A DNA stretch of 64,000 bases, taken from CAVWDU01 sp963840725 (GTDB lineage: Bacteria > Pseudomonadota > Gammaproteobacteria > Pseudomonadales > Halieaceae). Each line of letters begins with the position of its first letter. Position 1 is the first letter of the stretch. The notes under the pieces are model-generated. The model did not search any database. It saw nothing but the letters and a program-made list of their open reading frames with translations, and had not been told where the DNA came from. The position numbers and the translations under genes were made by a program. Below, piece after piece: positions 26,658 to 35,583 of this stretch. The stretch spans positions 1 to 64,000 of the forward strand of contig CAWIZY010000025.1 in NCBI GenBank assembly GCA_963840725.1, read 5' to 3'.

Positions 26658-26786
26658 CGGTGAGCAGGGGGCTCCGTTGGTTAGTAGCAACGCCTTGCTA
26701 GTCGAAATGAGACTAAATCACTACCGGGGAGAAAGCCAGTCACGGATCCCTGCGGCGACAGATGGTAAATATCTGAATGGCGCATG

Positions 26787-26815
26787 CTTGAAATTGACCG
26801 ACCCTGCCCCCATAT
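26787..26815 (+). promoter_or_regulatory. Sigma-32 heat-shock promoter of htpG
   Basis: CTTGAAA (26787-26793) and CCCCATAT (26808-26815) are 14 bp apart, an almost perfect match to the RpoH consensus. It lies 54 bp before the htpG ATG. Confidence 0.85.
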
Positions 26816-26869
26816 CTTCATCCTGTCTGAATTCTATTTAAATCAATGCCTTACAGTATAGGAGAAACC

Positions 26870-28799
26870 ATGACTACCGATGTTACCAAAGAGACGTTGG
26901 GCTTCCAGACCGAGGCCAAGCAGCTTCTGCACCTGATGATTCACTCGCTCTACAGTAATAAGGAGATTTTTCTACGGGAGCTAATATCGAATTCCAGTGA
27001 TGCGATCGACAAGCTCCGTTTTGCCGCACTCGCTGATGACAAGCTGTTGGAGGGGGGCGGTGACTACCATATTCATGTCGATGTGGATAAGGACGCGAAA
27101 ACGATCACCCTTAGCGACAACGGCATCGGCATGAACCGGGAAGAGGTCATTGAAAATCTGGGTACGATAGCCAAGTCGGGTACCGCTGCGTTTTTGGAGA
27201 ATCTCACCGGAGATCAGCAGCAGGACTCACAGTTGATCGGCCAGTTTGGAGTGGGTTTCTATTCAGCATTCATCGTGGCCGACCGTGTGGAGGTGCATAC
27301 CCGTAAGGCGGGCGAGCCGGCTGACGAGGGTGTGGTCTGGGAGTCTCATGGTGAATCGGAATTTTCTATCGAGAGCCGCGATAAGGACACCCGCGGTACG
27401 AGCATTACGTTGTTCCTGAAAGAAGGTTGTGAGGAATTCGCAGATGACTGGCGCGTGCGCAGCGTCATCAAAAAGTACTCCGACCATATTTCAGTGCCGG
27501 TAATGATGCCCAAGCCTCCAGCGCCGGCGGTTGACGGTGAGAGCGAGGGCGAGGAGACACCCGCGGCGGTTGAGACCGAGTACGAGGCGGTCAACGATGC
27601 GACTGCACTCTGGACCCGTAGTCGCAGCGATGTCAGCGACGAAGAGTACAAAGAGTTTTACAAGCACGTTTCCCACGACTTTGAGGACCCTCTGACCTGG
27701 AGCCACAATAAGGTCGAGGGTAAAGTGGACTACACCAGTTTGCTTTACATTCCCAAGCGGGCGCCGTTTGATATGTGGAACCGGGATATGAGCCGCGGAC
27801 TGAAGCTCTATGTCCAGCGGACTTTTATCATGGACGATGCGGAGCAGTTCCTGCCGCTCTATCTGCGCTTTGTCCGTGGCATCGTCGATTCGAACGATCT
27901 GCCGCTGAACGTTTCCCGGGAGTTGCTGCAGCAGGATAGCTCGGTCGAGTCCATGCGTAATGCAGTGACCAAACGGGTTCTCGATATGCTCTCCAAAGTG
28001 GCCAAGTCTGATGGAGACGATTACGCCGGGTTCTGGAAGGAGTTTGGCCAGGTACTGAAAGAAGGCCCGGCAGAGGACTTTGCCAATCGTGAAAAAATCG
28101 CCAAGTTATTGCGCTTCTCGAGCACTCATACCGACAAGGCAGTGCAGGACCAGTCTCTTGAAGACTATGTTTCGCGCATGCAGGACGGGCAGGAAAAAAT
28201 CTACTACGTGGTAGCTGAGAACTTCAATACGGCCAAACACAGCCCGCACCTGGAAGTGTTCCGTAAGAAAGGTATTGAGGTCCTGCTGCTTTCGGATCGC
28301 GTTGATGACTGGTTGATGAACCACCTGCAGGAATTCGACGGGAAACAGTTTCAGGATGTGGCTCGCGGAGCGCTTGACCTGAATGCGGACAGCGAGGAAG
28401 AAAAGGCCGAGCTGGAGAAGCTGGAAAAAGACAGCGAAGCCGTCGTGGAGCGCCTGGGCAAAGTGCTGGCCGAGAAGGTGACCGAGGTCCGGGTGACCCA
28501 TCGCCTGACCGATTCTGCAGCCTGTCTGGTTGTGGGTGAGCAGGATATGGGCGCACAGATGCGCCGTATTATGGAGGCTGCAGGTCAGCCCGTGCCCGAG
28601 AGTAAGCCTATCCTGGAGATAAACCCACAGCACCCGCTGTTGGCTATGCTTGATCAGGAGCCTGACGAGGACCGTTTTGCAGATCTGGGTCTGTGTGATA
28701 TTCGACCAGGCCAGTCTCGCCGAAGGCGGCCATCTGGATGATCCGGCAGCCTACGTCGCCAGACTCAACAAGCTGTTGCTGGAAATGGGCAAACGCTGA
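26870..28799 (+). CDS. htpG: Molecular chaperone HtpG (Hsp90), with an apparent C-terminal frameshift
   Basis: This bacterial Hsp90 has an N-terminal GHKL ATPase domain (about residues 10-230; NSSDAIDKLRFAAL, LSDNGIGMNREEVIENLGTIAKSGT, GQFGVGFYSAFIVAD), a middle domain and a dimerisation domain. The ATG at 26870 has a GGAG site and a sigma-32 promoter. The open frame stops at 28741 with an unrelated Arg-rich tail. The expected C-terminus (VIFDQASLAEGGHLDDPAA ... LLLEMGKR) continues in the +1 frame to 28799. One extra base at about 28691-28697 (ctgtgtg) explains this. The repaired length is about 642 aa, close to family length. Confidence 0.93.
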
Positions 28800-28840
28800 G
28801 TGGGGCTGTCGTTTTCGCCAGAGCGCAAACGGACTCGATC

Positions 28841-29329
28841 GTGATCATCACGGTGATGAGGCACGGAGAGGCGGGTACGGCGGTCAGTGACCGCCTGCGT
28901 CGCCTCACGCCGCGCGGCTCTCAGGACGTCCGCCTGGCGGCGCAGCAATTGCGGGAACTGTGTGACAAGAACTCGGTACTGGCGCCCCATAGCGTTCTTT
29001 GCAGCCCTTGGGTGCGCACCAGGGAAACTGCCGAACAGGTGACTGAAGTCCTGGGCCTGGATGCGCCGAGGGCCCTGGAGGCCCTTATCCCGGGCGCTGG
29101 CACGGCGGATGTGGATGGGATTCTGGCCAGAAGCGATGAGGGTCACTTGCTGATTATCTCGCATCAGCCGCTGGTGTCGCGGCTGGTTGATCACTATACG
29201 GGTGACCCCGGACGCGTACCCGGATTGACGCCGGGTGGATTCGTGACAATGGCTACTGCAGTTGCAGCTGCGGGGGTTGCCGAGCTGCTGTTTTGGGCCA
29301 TGCCCCCTGATTTCGAGGCAAATAGTTGA
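28841..29329 (+). CDS. sixA: Phosphohistidine phosphatase SixA
   Basis: This 162-aa histidine-phosphatase-superfamily protein has the catalytic VMRHGEAG motif at residues 5-12, SPWVRTRETAEQV (second Arg) and ISHQPLVSRLVD (second His). SixA removes phosphate from phosphohistidine in relay proteins, in E. coli on the nitrogen PTS. It starts at GTG with no strong ribosome site. Its stop overlaps the TTG start of the next gene (TTGA), so the two are probably coupled. Confidence 0.88.
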   Translation: MIITVMRHGEAGTAVSDRLRRLTPRGSQDVRLAAQQLRELCDKNSVLAPHSVLCSPWVRTRETAEQVTEVLGLDAPRALEALIPGAGTADVDGILARSDEGHLLIISHQPLVSRLVDHYTGDPGRVPGLTPGGFVTMATAVAAAGVAELLFWAMPPDFEANS

Positions 29330-30199
29330 TCGACCGCACCGCCAGAGATATCCAGTGGTGTGTCAATGGTCGGATACTAGCCGGCCAGTGCTGGGCGATC
29401 CCGGCCAGCGGCCACTGCTGGCATTGCACGGTTGGCTGGATAATTCGGAGAGTTTCGCGGTATTAGCTCCGCTGCTCAACGATTATTATGTGGTGGCACC
29501 GGACCTGTGTGGTCACGGTCGCAGTGAACACCGTTCCGCCGACGGGGGATACCAGATATGGGACGACTTGCCCGATCTTCATGAGCTGCTGTTGCAACTG
29601 GGATGGGAACGTTTCAGCCTTATGGGACACTCTCGGGGCGCGATCATTGCTGTTCTGCTGGCGAGCACGCTTGCCACAGCGGTGGAGCAGCTGGTGTTGC
29701 TCGACGCCGTACTACCCCGGCCTGTACCAGAAGACGCGGTGGTGCAGCAGCTGGGACAGTTTATTGCCGACCGGAAGTTGCTGCTCAACCGCCAGCAGCG
29801 AGTATTCGCCAACAGGCAGGAGGCGGTCGCTGCGCGTCAGCAGCGTGGATTGACGGCCGATGCCGCGAGACTTCTGGCGCTCAGGAACCTGGTGCCGGTG
29901 GCTGGTGGGTTCAGCTGGAGTACCGACCCCCGCCTTCGGGGGCATCGGCGATGAAACTGACGGCCATTCAGTGTCGAGTGATTTTACGGGCTCTCACCAT
30001 GCCCACCCTGTTACTATTGGCATCGTCGGCGAGCGAAGAACAGAGGCAGAGCGCCAGGGCATCGATCGCCGAAATGCCGCAGGGAAGTGCCTCGACGGTG
30101 CGCGGCAGCCACCACTTCCATATGGACGGCGATATCGATGAATTGCTCAGGTATGTGACGCTGTCGGCTGCCGGGTCTGGGGTCGCCAAAGAAATCTGA
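29326..30199 (+). pseudogene. Alpha/beta hydrolase, interrupted by two frameshifts
   Basis: Three frames carry one alpha/beta-hydrolase protein. The first begins at a TTG overlapping the sixA stop and reads IDRTARDIQWCVNGRILAG. The second holds the core LLALHGWLDNSESF and the nucleophile elbow LMGHSRGAIIA. The third holds the C-terminus with PTLLLLAS and the last catalytic His region VRGSHHFHMDGD. Joining them needs one added G in the GGG at 29393-29395 and one in the GGGGG at 29938-29942. The repaired protein is about 291 aa. Both breaks are homopolymer -1 events, so sequencing error is likely. Substrate unknown. Confidence 0.75.
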
Positions 30200-30215
30200 A
30201 ATGACGGGAGAAGTT

Positions 30216-30809
30216 ATGGATAAGGGTCGCTTTCTGCTGCCCCTGCTGGTTGGGCTTTTTGCCTGTGGTGTTGTATCGCAGAGCACTGCACAGGAAAGTG
30301 CAGCGATTGTGGTCAAAACAGTCGCTGAAAAATCAGCCTCTCCCGAGGAATTATTGAAACGCTTTGATGCCTACCCGCATGCAGAGATGATCGACTCGTC
30401 CAACACCCAGGTGATCGACTACGAAATTGGACTGGGAGCTATTCAAAAATCGCAGGGGGCCTGGCGTCTCAAGCACAGCGAACGGGTGACGGGGCAGTTG
30501 CAGACCTACACATGGCAAATCATCGACGGATTTACATCCCGGGAAGTGGCCGAGGAATTGAGCGGCATTATCGAAGGTGATCCCGCTAATGTCCTGCTGT
30601 TCTCTTGTGAGAGCCGGGCCTGCGGTCCCGGGGTCCAGTGGGCCAACCGGGTATTCAAGCAGCGCCTGCTCTATGGTCAGGAATCGCTGCAGCAGTATCG
30701 TGCCTATTCACTGACCCAGTCGGTAGAGTACCGGCTGGTAATTTACAATTCAGCGCGTACCGCCGACAGGCAGTATCTCCATGTGGAATTGGTGAGACTG
30801 GAAGGCTGA
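30216..30809 (+). CDS. DUF4892 domain-containing secreted protein
   Basis: This 197-aa protein has a signal peptide (about residues 1-25, cleavage near STAQES). The domain pattern fits DUF4892: a DxYPHAEMIDSS start, FSCESRACGPGVQWAN with a Cys pair, a short LLYGQ motif, and a final YLHVELVRLEG strand. It probably acts in the periplasm; the function of the family is not established. The ATG at 30216 follows GGGAG by 5 bp, better than an ATG 15 bp upstream. It converges directly on folE with no gap. Confidence 0.75.
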   Translation: MDKGRFLLPLLVGLFACGVVSQSTAQESAAIVVKTVAEKSASPEELLKRFDAYPHAEMIDSSNTQVIDYEIGLGAIQKSQGAWRLKHSERVTGQLQTYTWQIIDGFTSREVAEELSGIIEGDPANVLLFSCESRACGPGVQWANRVFKQRLLYGQESLQQYRAYSLTQSVEYRLVIYNSARTADRQYLHVELVRLEG

Positions 30810-31358
30810 TCAGCGGCGCATATTCAGTAGCGAGAGGAATTCGTCACGGGTTTTGCGTTCATCGCGAAAACTGCCTAGCATCGCTGACGTTTTCATCAAC
30901 GAATTCTGTTTTTCCACGCCGCGCATCATCATGCACATGTGCCTGGCTTCTATGATCACACCGACACCCTCCGCGTCTGTCACGGTCATGATGGTCTCAG
31001 CAATCTGGGTGGTGAGTGACTCCTGTATCTGCAATCGTCTGGCAAACACATCGACGATTCTCGCTACCTTGGACAGGCCCAGGACCTTGCCGGTGGGTAT
31101 GTAAGCCACATGGCATCTGCCGATGAATGGCAACAGGTGGTGCTCGCAGAGCGAGTAGAGCTCCACATCCTGCACCAGAATCATCTCGCTCGAATCAGAC
31201 GGGAACAGGGCATCGTTGACGACTTCGTCAACCGACTGGGTGTAGCCTCTGGTCAGGAACTGGAAGGCGGCGGCGGCTCTCTTCGGTGTGTCTGCAAGCC
31301 CGGGACGGCTCAAGTCCTCGCCGACCCCCTCAATAATTTTAGCCCAGCTGTCTTCCAT
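30810..31358 (-). CDS. folE: GTP cyclohydrolase I
   Basis: This 182-aa enzyme makes dihydroneopterin triphosphate from GTP, the first step of folate synthesis and a source for queuosine. Zinc and active-site motifs are present: the Cys/His set in SLCEHHLLPFIG, VLGLSKVARIVDVFARRLQ, and RHMCMMMRGVEK. Length is that of the short bacterial form. queF, the later queuosine gene, lies 10 kb away. It is divergent from prmB. Confidence 0.95.
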   Translation of the reverse strand: MEDSWAKIIEGVGEDLSRPGLADTPKRAAAAFQFLTRGYTQSVDEVVNDALFPSDSSEMILVQDVELYSLCEHHLLPFIGRCHVAYIPTGKVLGLSKVARIVDVFARRLQIQESLTTQIAETIMTVTDAEGVGVIIEARHMCMMMRGVEKQNSLMKTSAMLGSFRDERKTRDEFLSLLNMRR

Positions 31359-31466
31359 AGTCGCTCCGAGGGTCAGCCCCTGTAAGCAGGGATGGTACCA
31401 ACTGCGAAATTCTGTGGCAATTGGCTGCCCATATACCGTCGCGGTCGCAGCGGGTTACACTGGGGC

Positions 31467-32402
31467 ATGAGCGATGAAAGTAGTGGCACGGAGTGGTTGG
31501 TTGATCGAGTGGGCGAAACAGTGGAGGAAGCACTGTTCCAGTGTGAGCGCGCTCTGACGAGAGCCGCGCTGTGTTTCGGTCACGGTACAGACAATGCCTG
31601 GGACGAAGCTGTGCAACTGGTGTTATCGGTGGCGGAGTTGTCTCTGGCTTCAGATGACCGGGTCCTGTCGCACCCATTGACCCCGGCCCAGCAGTCGCGG
31701 GCCCTGGCGCTGTTGAAGCAGCGGGTCGATAACCGCGTCCCCTTGCCCTACCTGCTTGGCAAGGCCTGGTTCGCGGGACTGGAGTTTCGCTGCGACCGGC
31801 GAGCCCTGGTGCCTCGTTCACCCCTGGCCGAGGTTATTCAGAACGCTTTTCTGCCCTGGTACAGTGGGCCGCCGCCAGAGAAACTGCTGGATGTGGGCTG
31901 CGGTGGTGGTTGTATCGGTTTGGCAGCAGCATTTTACTCACCCGGGCTGGAGGTGGATTTGCTCGACGTGGATGAAGCCGCGCTGGAGCTGGCGCGGGAA
32001 AATGCGGAGCTGCTGGACCTGGCTGCAAGAACCAGAATCCTGCACTCAGACCTTTTTGCGGCTGTGCGCGGTGAAAAGTACGATATTATTGTCAGCAATC
32101 CACCCTATGTCGATGCTGCCGATCTCGCAGCGATGCCCGATGAGTATCATCACGAGCCCGAGATCGGGTTGGGGTCCGGCCAGGACGGTTTGCTGATAAC
32201 GCGCAGGATTCTTGCGCAAGCTGACCAGTATCTGCGTCCCCATGGACTCTTGTTGGTGGAGGTAGGTAATAGCAACCTGGCGCTGGAGCGGGCGTTTTCG
32301 TCAGTTCCCTTCACCTGGCTGGAATTTGAACACGGGGGCCACGGGGTCTTTGCGCTGACCGCAAGCGAGTTGCAGGAATACGCAGCAAGCCTCGGAGCAT
32401 AG
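31467..32402 (+). CDS. prmB: 50S ribosomal protein L3 glutamine methyltransferase
   Basis: This 311-aa SAM-dependent methyltransferase has the HemK/PrmB domain layout. An N-terminal helical bundle (about residues 1-90) precedes the Rossmann domain with LLDVGCGGGCIGLA and the catalytic NPPY motif (IIVSNPPYVDAADL). The EYHHEPEIGLGSGQDGL segment is typical of PrmB rather than PrmC. It methylates a Gln on ribosomal protein L3. The ATG at 31467 is favoured over an in-frame ATG 75 bp upstream because it matches the family start. aroC follows after 42 bp. Confidence 0.9.
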   Translation: MSDESSGTEWLVDRVGETVEEALFQCERALTRAALCFGHGTDNAWDEAVQLVLSVAELSLASDDRVLSHPLTPAQQSRALALLKQRVDNRVPLPYLLGKAWFAGLEFRCDRRALVPRSPLAEVIQNAFLPWYSGPPPEKLLDVGCGGGCIGLAAAFYSPGLEVDLLDVDEAALELARENAELLDLAARTRILHSDLFAAVRGEKYDIIVSNPPYVDAADLAAMPDEYHHEPEIGLGSGQDGLLITRRILAQADQYLRPHGLLLVEVGNSNLALERAFSSVPFTWLEFEHGGHGVFALTASELQEYAASLGA

Positions 32403-32444
32403 CCTTATAATACAGCGCTGAATAGCTGAGACGGAAAGGGTGAA

Positions 32445-33560
32445 ATGGCAGGCAACACAATAGGAAAACTGTTTACGGTCACCAGTTTTGGGGAGAGCCA
32501 TGGCCCTGCGATTGGCTGTATCGTGGACGGTTGCCCCCCGGGGTTGCCGCTGTCTGCCGCAGACATGCAGCCAGACCTGGATAGGCGCAAGCCCGGTACC
32601 TCGCGGTTCACAACCCAGCGACGTGAGGCTGACGAGGTGCGTATCTTGTCAGGGGTGTTTGAGGGTGTAACGACCGGTACGTCAATCGGACTGCTTATCG
32701 AAAACACAGATCAGCGGTCCAAGGATTACTCTGATATCAAGGACACTTTTCGCCCTGCTCACGCGGACTACACCTACGAACAAAAATACGGGCAGCGCGA
32801 TTATCGTGGGGGCGGCCGTTCATCAGCAAGAGAGACTGCGATGCGGGTGGCGGCTGGCGCGATCGCAAAGAAATATCTGCAACAGCGTTTTGGCATGACG
32901 ATTCGCGGTTACCTTGCGCAGCTCGGACCTGTGAAAGCAGAGCGACTGGAGTGGGATACGGTCGAAACCAATCCGTTTTTCTGTCCGGACCCAGACAAGG
33001 TCGCGGATATGGAGGCTTTTATGGTGGCGCTCAATAAACGGGGTGACTCAGTGGGTGCGCGAATAAACGTGGTTGCCTCAGGCGTCATGCCCGGTTTGGG
33101 CGAGCCCGTCTTTGACCGGCTGGATGCCGATATCGCCGCGGCGATGATGGGCATCAACGCAGTCAAGGGTGTGGAGATTGGCGCCGGGTTTGCCAGTGTT
33201 GAGCAACACGGGAGTGAGCATCGAGACTTGCTGACTCCCGAGGGCTTTGTCGGTAACAACGCCGGCGGCGTGCTGGGGGGAATCTCCAGTGGGCAGGACA
33301 TTACCGTCAGTATCGCGCTCAAACCCACTTCGAGTATCCGACAGCCAGGTGCGAGCATCGACAGTGCAGGGCGGCCGACGGAGGTGATAACCCGTGGTCG
33401 GCATGACCCCTGTGTGGGTATCCGGGCCACACCCATTGCCGAAGCGATGCTCGCCATCGTGCTGATGGATCACGCTCTGCGCCACAGAGCCCAGAATTTG
33501 GATGTCGATTCCGCTACACCCGTGCTTCCCGCCGCTGCCCCGGGCGAGGAAGGGAAGTAA
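32445..33560 (+). CDS. aroC: Chorismate synthase
   Basis: This 371-aa FMN-dependent enzyme converts EPSP to chorismate. Signatures are TSFGESHGPAIGCIVDGCPPG, RPGHADYTY-like RPAHADYTYEQKYGQRDYRGGGRSSARETA, and a C-terminal GRHDPCVGIRATPIAEAM. Length is slightly above E. coli (361). A GGAAAGGG site precedes the ATG. The prmB-aroC order is common in gammaproteobacteria. Confidence 0.97.
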   Translation: MAGNTIGKLFTVTSFGESHGPAIGCIVDGCPPGLPLSAADMQPDLDRRKPGTSRFTTQRREADEVRILSGVFEGVTTGTSIGLLIENTDQRSKDYSDIKDTFRPAHADYTYEQKYGQRDYRGGGRSSARETAMRVAAGAIAKKYLQQRFGMTIRGYLAQLGPVKAERLEWDTVETNPFFCPDPDKVADMEAFMVALNKRGDSVGARINVVASGVMPGLGEPVFDRLDADIAAAMMGINAVKGVEIGAGFASVEQHGSEHRDLLTPEGFVGNNAGGVLGGISSGQDITVSIALKPTSSIRQPGASIDSAGRPTEVITRGRHDPCVGIRATPIAEAMLAIVLMDHALRHRAQNLDVDSATPVLPAAAPGEEGK

Positions 33561-33564
33561 CCGT

Positions 33565-33783
33565 ATGAGCCGCGCCCAAAGGCGCTACCTGCGCACTGTG
33601 CTGTTGGGTGTCGCCGCGATGGCGACGCTGATTTGGGCGGCGGTGGACCAGTTTGCAATTTCCTGGGCAGAAATACGTCAACTGTTTGTAGTCACCCTGA
33701 TCGGAGTCCTGGTTATCATGGTCTGTGCGGGGCTGGGCGTGGCGATTTGGCAGTTGTTGCGGCGACTCATCGGCCGGAGTTGA
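33565..33783 (+). CDS. Small two-helix membrane protein, unknown
   Basis: This 72-aa protein has a basic N-terminus (MSRAQRRYLR) and two hydrophobic helices at about residues 11-30 and 40-62, ending in a basic RRLIGRS tail. It starts 4 bp after aroC with GAAGGGAAG upstream, so it is probably translated from the aroC transcript. No family was recognised. Confidence 0.6.
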   Translation: MSRAQRRYLRTVLLGVAAMATLIWAAVDQFAISWAEIRQLFVVTLIGVLVIMVCAGLGVAIWQLLRRLIGRS

Positions 33784-33807
33784 TATTTCCCCGGATCGAT
33801 TTCAGCA

Positions 33808-34347
33808 CTACAGCTCCAGATCAATCTCCAGGGTCATTTGCTCAGCGATGTCATCGAGGGTGTCAGAGAGGTCTTCCAGATCTGTTGAATGGGTAATCTG
33901 CGCATCGATCCTGGCGCTGAACAGCATTTCACCGCTCATGGCCGCGCTGTCGACATGGCTGTCCATGCTGGTCACGTTGATCTGGCGCTGTGCCAGGGCC
34001 CGGGATATTTCCCGGACGATACCCGGCCGGTCGGGGCCCATTACCGACAACACAATGGGCTTGCCCGAAGCATCCACGACAGTTGCCGTCCGCTCGCCAC
34101 CAGCTGTCGCTGGTGTCATTTTGACTTCCAGCCCGGCACTCGTCAGATCACTGAGATCTGCCTCCAGACCGACGGCTTGTTGCGGTGGCACGGAGACCAG
34201 CACCAGCCCGGCGAATTTACCCGCCAACTGTGACAAACGACTCTCGTGCCAGTTGCCAGCATTGTTTTCCACAACCTGGGCCAGTTCTTCCACAAGTCCC
34301 GGGCGGTCGTCACCGATGAAGGTCAGTATGTAGGCTGTATCCACCAA
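33808..34347 (-). CDS. ACT-domain protein resembling glycine cleavage regulator GcvR
   Basis: This 179-aa protein has two ACT domains. The first starts AYILTFIGDDRPGLVEELAQ (about residues 5-80). The second contains IVLSVMGPDRPGIVREISRAL (about 96-175). Tandem-ACT GcvR proteins bind glycine and restrain GcvA activation of gcv genes. No gcv gene lies in the window, so the regulatory target is inferred from family only. It is divergent from yheU. Confidence 0.75.
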   Translation of the reverse strand: MVDTAYILTFIGDDRPGLVEELAQVVENNAGNWHESRLSQLAGKFAGLVLVSVPPQQAVGLEADLSDLTSAGLEVKMTPATAGGERTATVVDASGKPIVLSVMGPDRPGIVREISRALAQRQINVTSMDSHVDSAAMSGEMLFSARIDAQITHSTDLEDLSDTLDDIAEQMTLEIDLEL

Positions 34348-34415
34348 ATAGACTCCACTTTCGTTGTCACAGGCTTTATATTAACTCGCATTCAATAAAT
34401 TCAGAAGGGTATGCT

Positions 34416-34661
34416 ATGGCTAGCATCGTAGAGGTTCCCCACGGTCGATTGCATCCCGATGTATTGCAATCTTTGCTGGAAGACTATGCGAGCAGAGATG
34501 GCACAGACTACGGCCGGGTCGAACTAAGCCTGGAGCAAAAAGTGTTGAATTTGCGCCGACAAATCGAGCGAGGTGATCTGCTGATCCTGTTCGACGCCGA
34601 TAGCGAGCACTGGGACATTACGCCCAGTGACGAGGCCCGACAGCTGATGGCAGTGAATTGA
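34416..34661 (+). CDS. YheU family protein
   Basis: This 81-aa protein matches the UPF0270/YheU layout: a VPHGRLHPDVLQSLLEDYASR start, GTDYGRVELSLEQKV, and LRRQIERGDLLILFDADSE. Function of the family is unknown. It heads a compact cluster yheU-tusA-epmC with overlaps or gaps of a few bases, suggesting co-transcription of small translation/tRNA-related genes. Confidence 0.8.
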   Translation: MASIVEVPHGRLHPDVLQSLLEDYASRDGTDYGRVELSLEQKVLNLRRQIERGDLLILFDADSEHWDITPSDEARQLMAVN

Positions 34662-34665
34662 ACCA

Positions 34666-34932
34666 GTGAGCACGCCAGTGAATAAACCGCTCCAGACCCC
34701 GGACCATCGCCTGGATGCCTGCGGCTTGTATTGTCCGGAGCCGGTCATGTTGCTGCACAACAAAGTACGCGATATGGCTGTCGGGCAGACCCTGTTGGTG
34801 CTCGCTACTGACCCCTCCACCGAGCGCGATATACCCAGGTTCTGCGGGTTTCTTGGGCACGATCTCCTTGCTCAGTCGGTAGAAGCGGGCACGTATCGGT
34901 ATCTGCTGCGAAAGTGCGGGGCCTCTGAATGA
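34666..34932 (+). CDS. tusA: Sulfurtransferase TusA
   Basis: This 88-aa TusA-type protein relays sulfur from IscS, notably to the 2-thiouridine of tRNA. The sulfur-carrying Cys is in the signature LDACGLYCPEPVMLLHNKV (Cys of CPEP, at about residue 25). The TDPSTERDIPRFCGFLGH region follows. It starts at GTG 4 bp after yheU and overlaps epmC by 4 bp. Confidence 0.88.
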   Translation: MSTPVNKPLQTPDHRLDACGLYCPEPVMLLHNKVRDMAVGQTLLVLATDPSTERDIPRFCGFLGHDLLAQSVEAGTYRYLLRKCGASE

Positions 34933-35534
34933 CAGCCGCTGTGTCGAGCAAGCCTGCCCCCGCGATTTTCGATGCCAGCATACTCGAACAGGTGTTTGCC
35001 GGTTGTTTCGCTGAACAGTACCGAACCCGGCTGGTGGGTGGCGCCGTGGAACCGCTCTATGTGCCGGGTCAAGCCACCCGGGTCGGTGTTTCCTCGCTTC
35101 AGGACCACGATAGTGATAGCGTTTTGCACTATCGAGAAGATTTCTTTGCCAGTGCCCTGCACGAGGTTGCCCACTGGTGTATAGCGGGCGCGGCGAGGCG
35201 TCGTCAGGTTGATTTCGGGTATTGGTACACACCGGAAGATCGTGACTGGGTGGCGCAACAAAAGTTTCAGCAGGTCGAAACTAAACCCCAGGCGCTGGAA
35301 TGGCTGTTTTCTCGCGCCTGTGGCTACAGGTTTCAGCTCAGCTTCGACAATCCGGACCAGGCCGGCGCGCCGGCGGCTGAGAGCTTTGCTGCTGCCGTAC
35401 TGGCGCGAGCGCGACAATGGCAGCGCGAGGGTCTACCTCTGCGAGCAGAGCGGTTTTACTCCCGGCTTGGCAGAGCATTTGGGCGCTGTTGTCCGGTGGC
35501 CGAGCTGGACTTGCGGCTGGCTGAACTGACGTGA
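34929..35534 (+). CDS. epmC: Elongation factor P hydroxylase
   Basis: This 201-aa protein is of the EpmC/YfcM family, which hydroxylates the lysylated residue of EF-P. The metal motif ALHEVAHWCIAG and the following DFGYWYTPEDRDWVAQQKF segment are diagnostic. The FYSRLGRAFG C-terminus is also typical. epmA, epmB and efp are not in the window. The start overlaps the tusA stop (ATGA). Confidence 0.85.
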   Translation: MTAAVSSKPAPAIFDASILEQVFAGCFAEQYRTRLVGGAVEPLYVPGQATRVGVSSLQDHDSDSVLHYREDFFASALHEVAHWCIAGAARRRQVDFGYWYTPEDRDWVAQQKFQQVETKPQALEWLFSRACGYRFQLSFDNPDQAGAPAAESFAAAVLARARQWQREGLPLRAERFYSRLGRAFGRCCPVAELDLRLAELT

Positions 35535-35583
35535 TTGCGCGGATAAAACCGACCACCTGCATGAATAGCACGGATGGCGCAGC

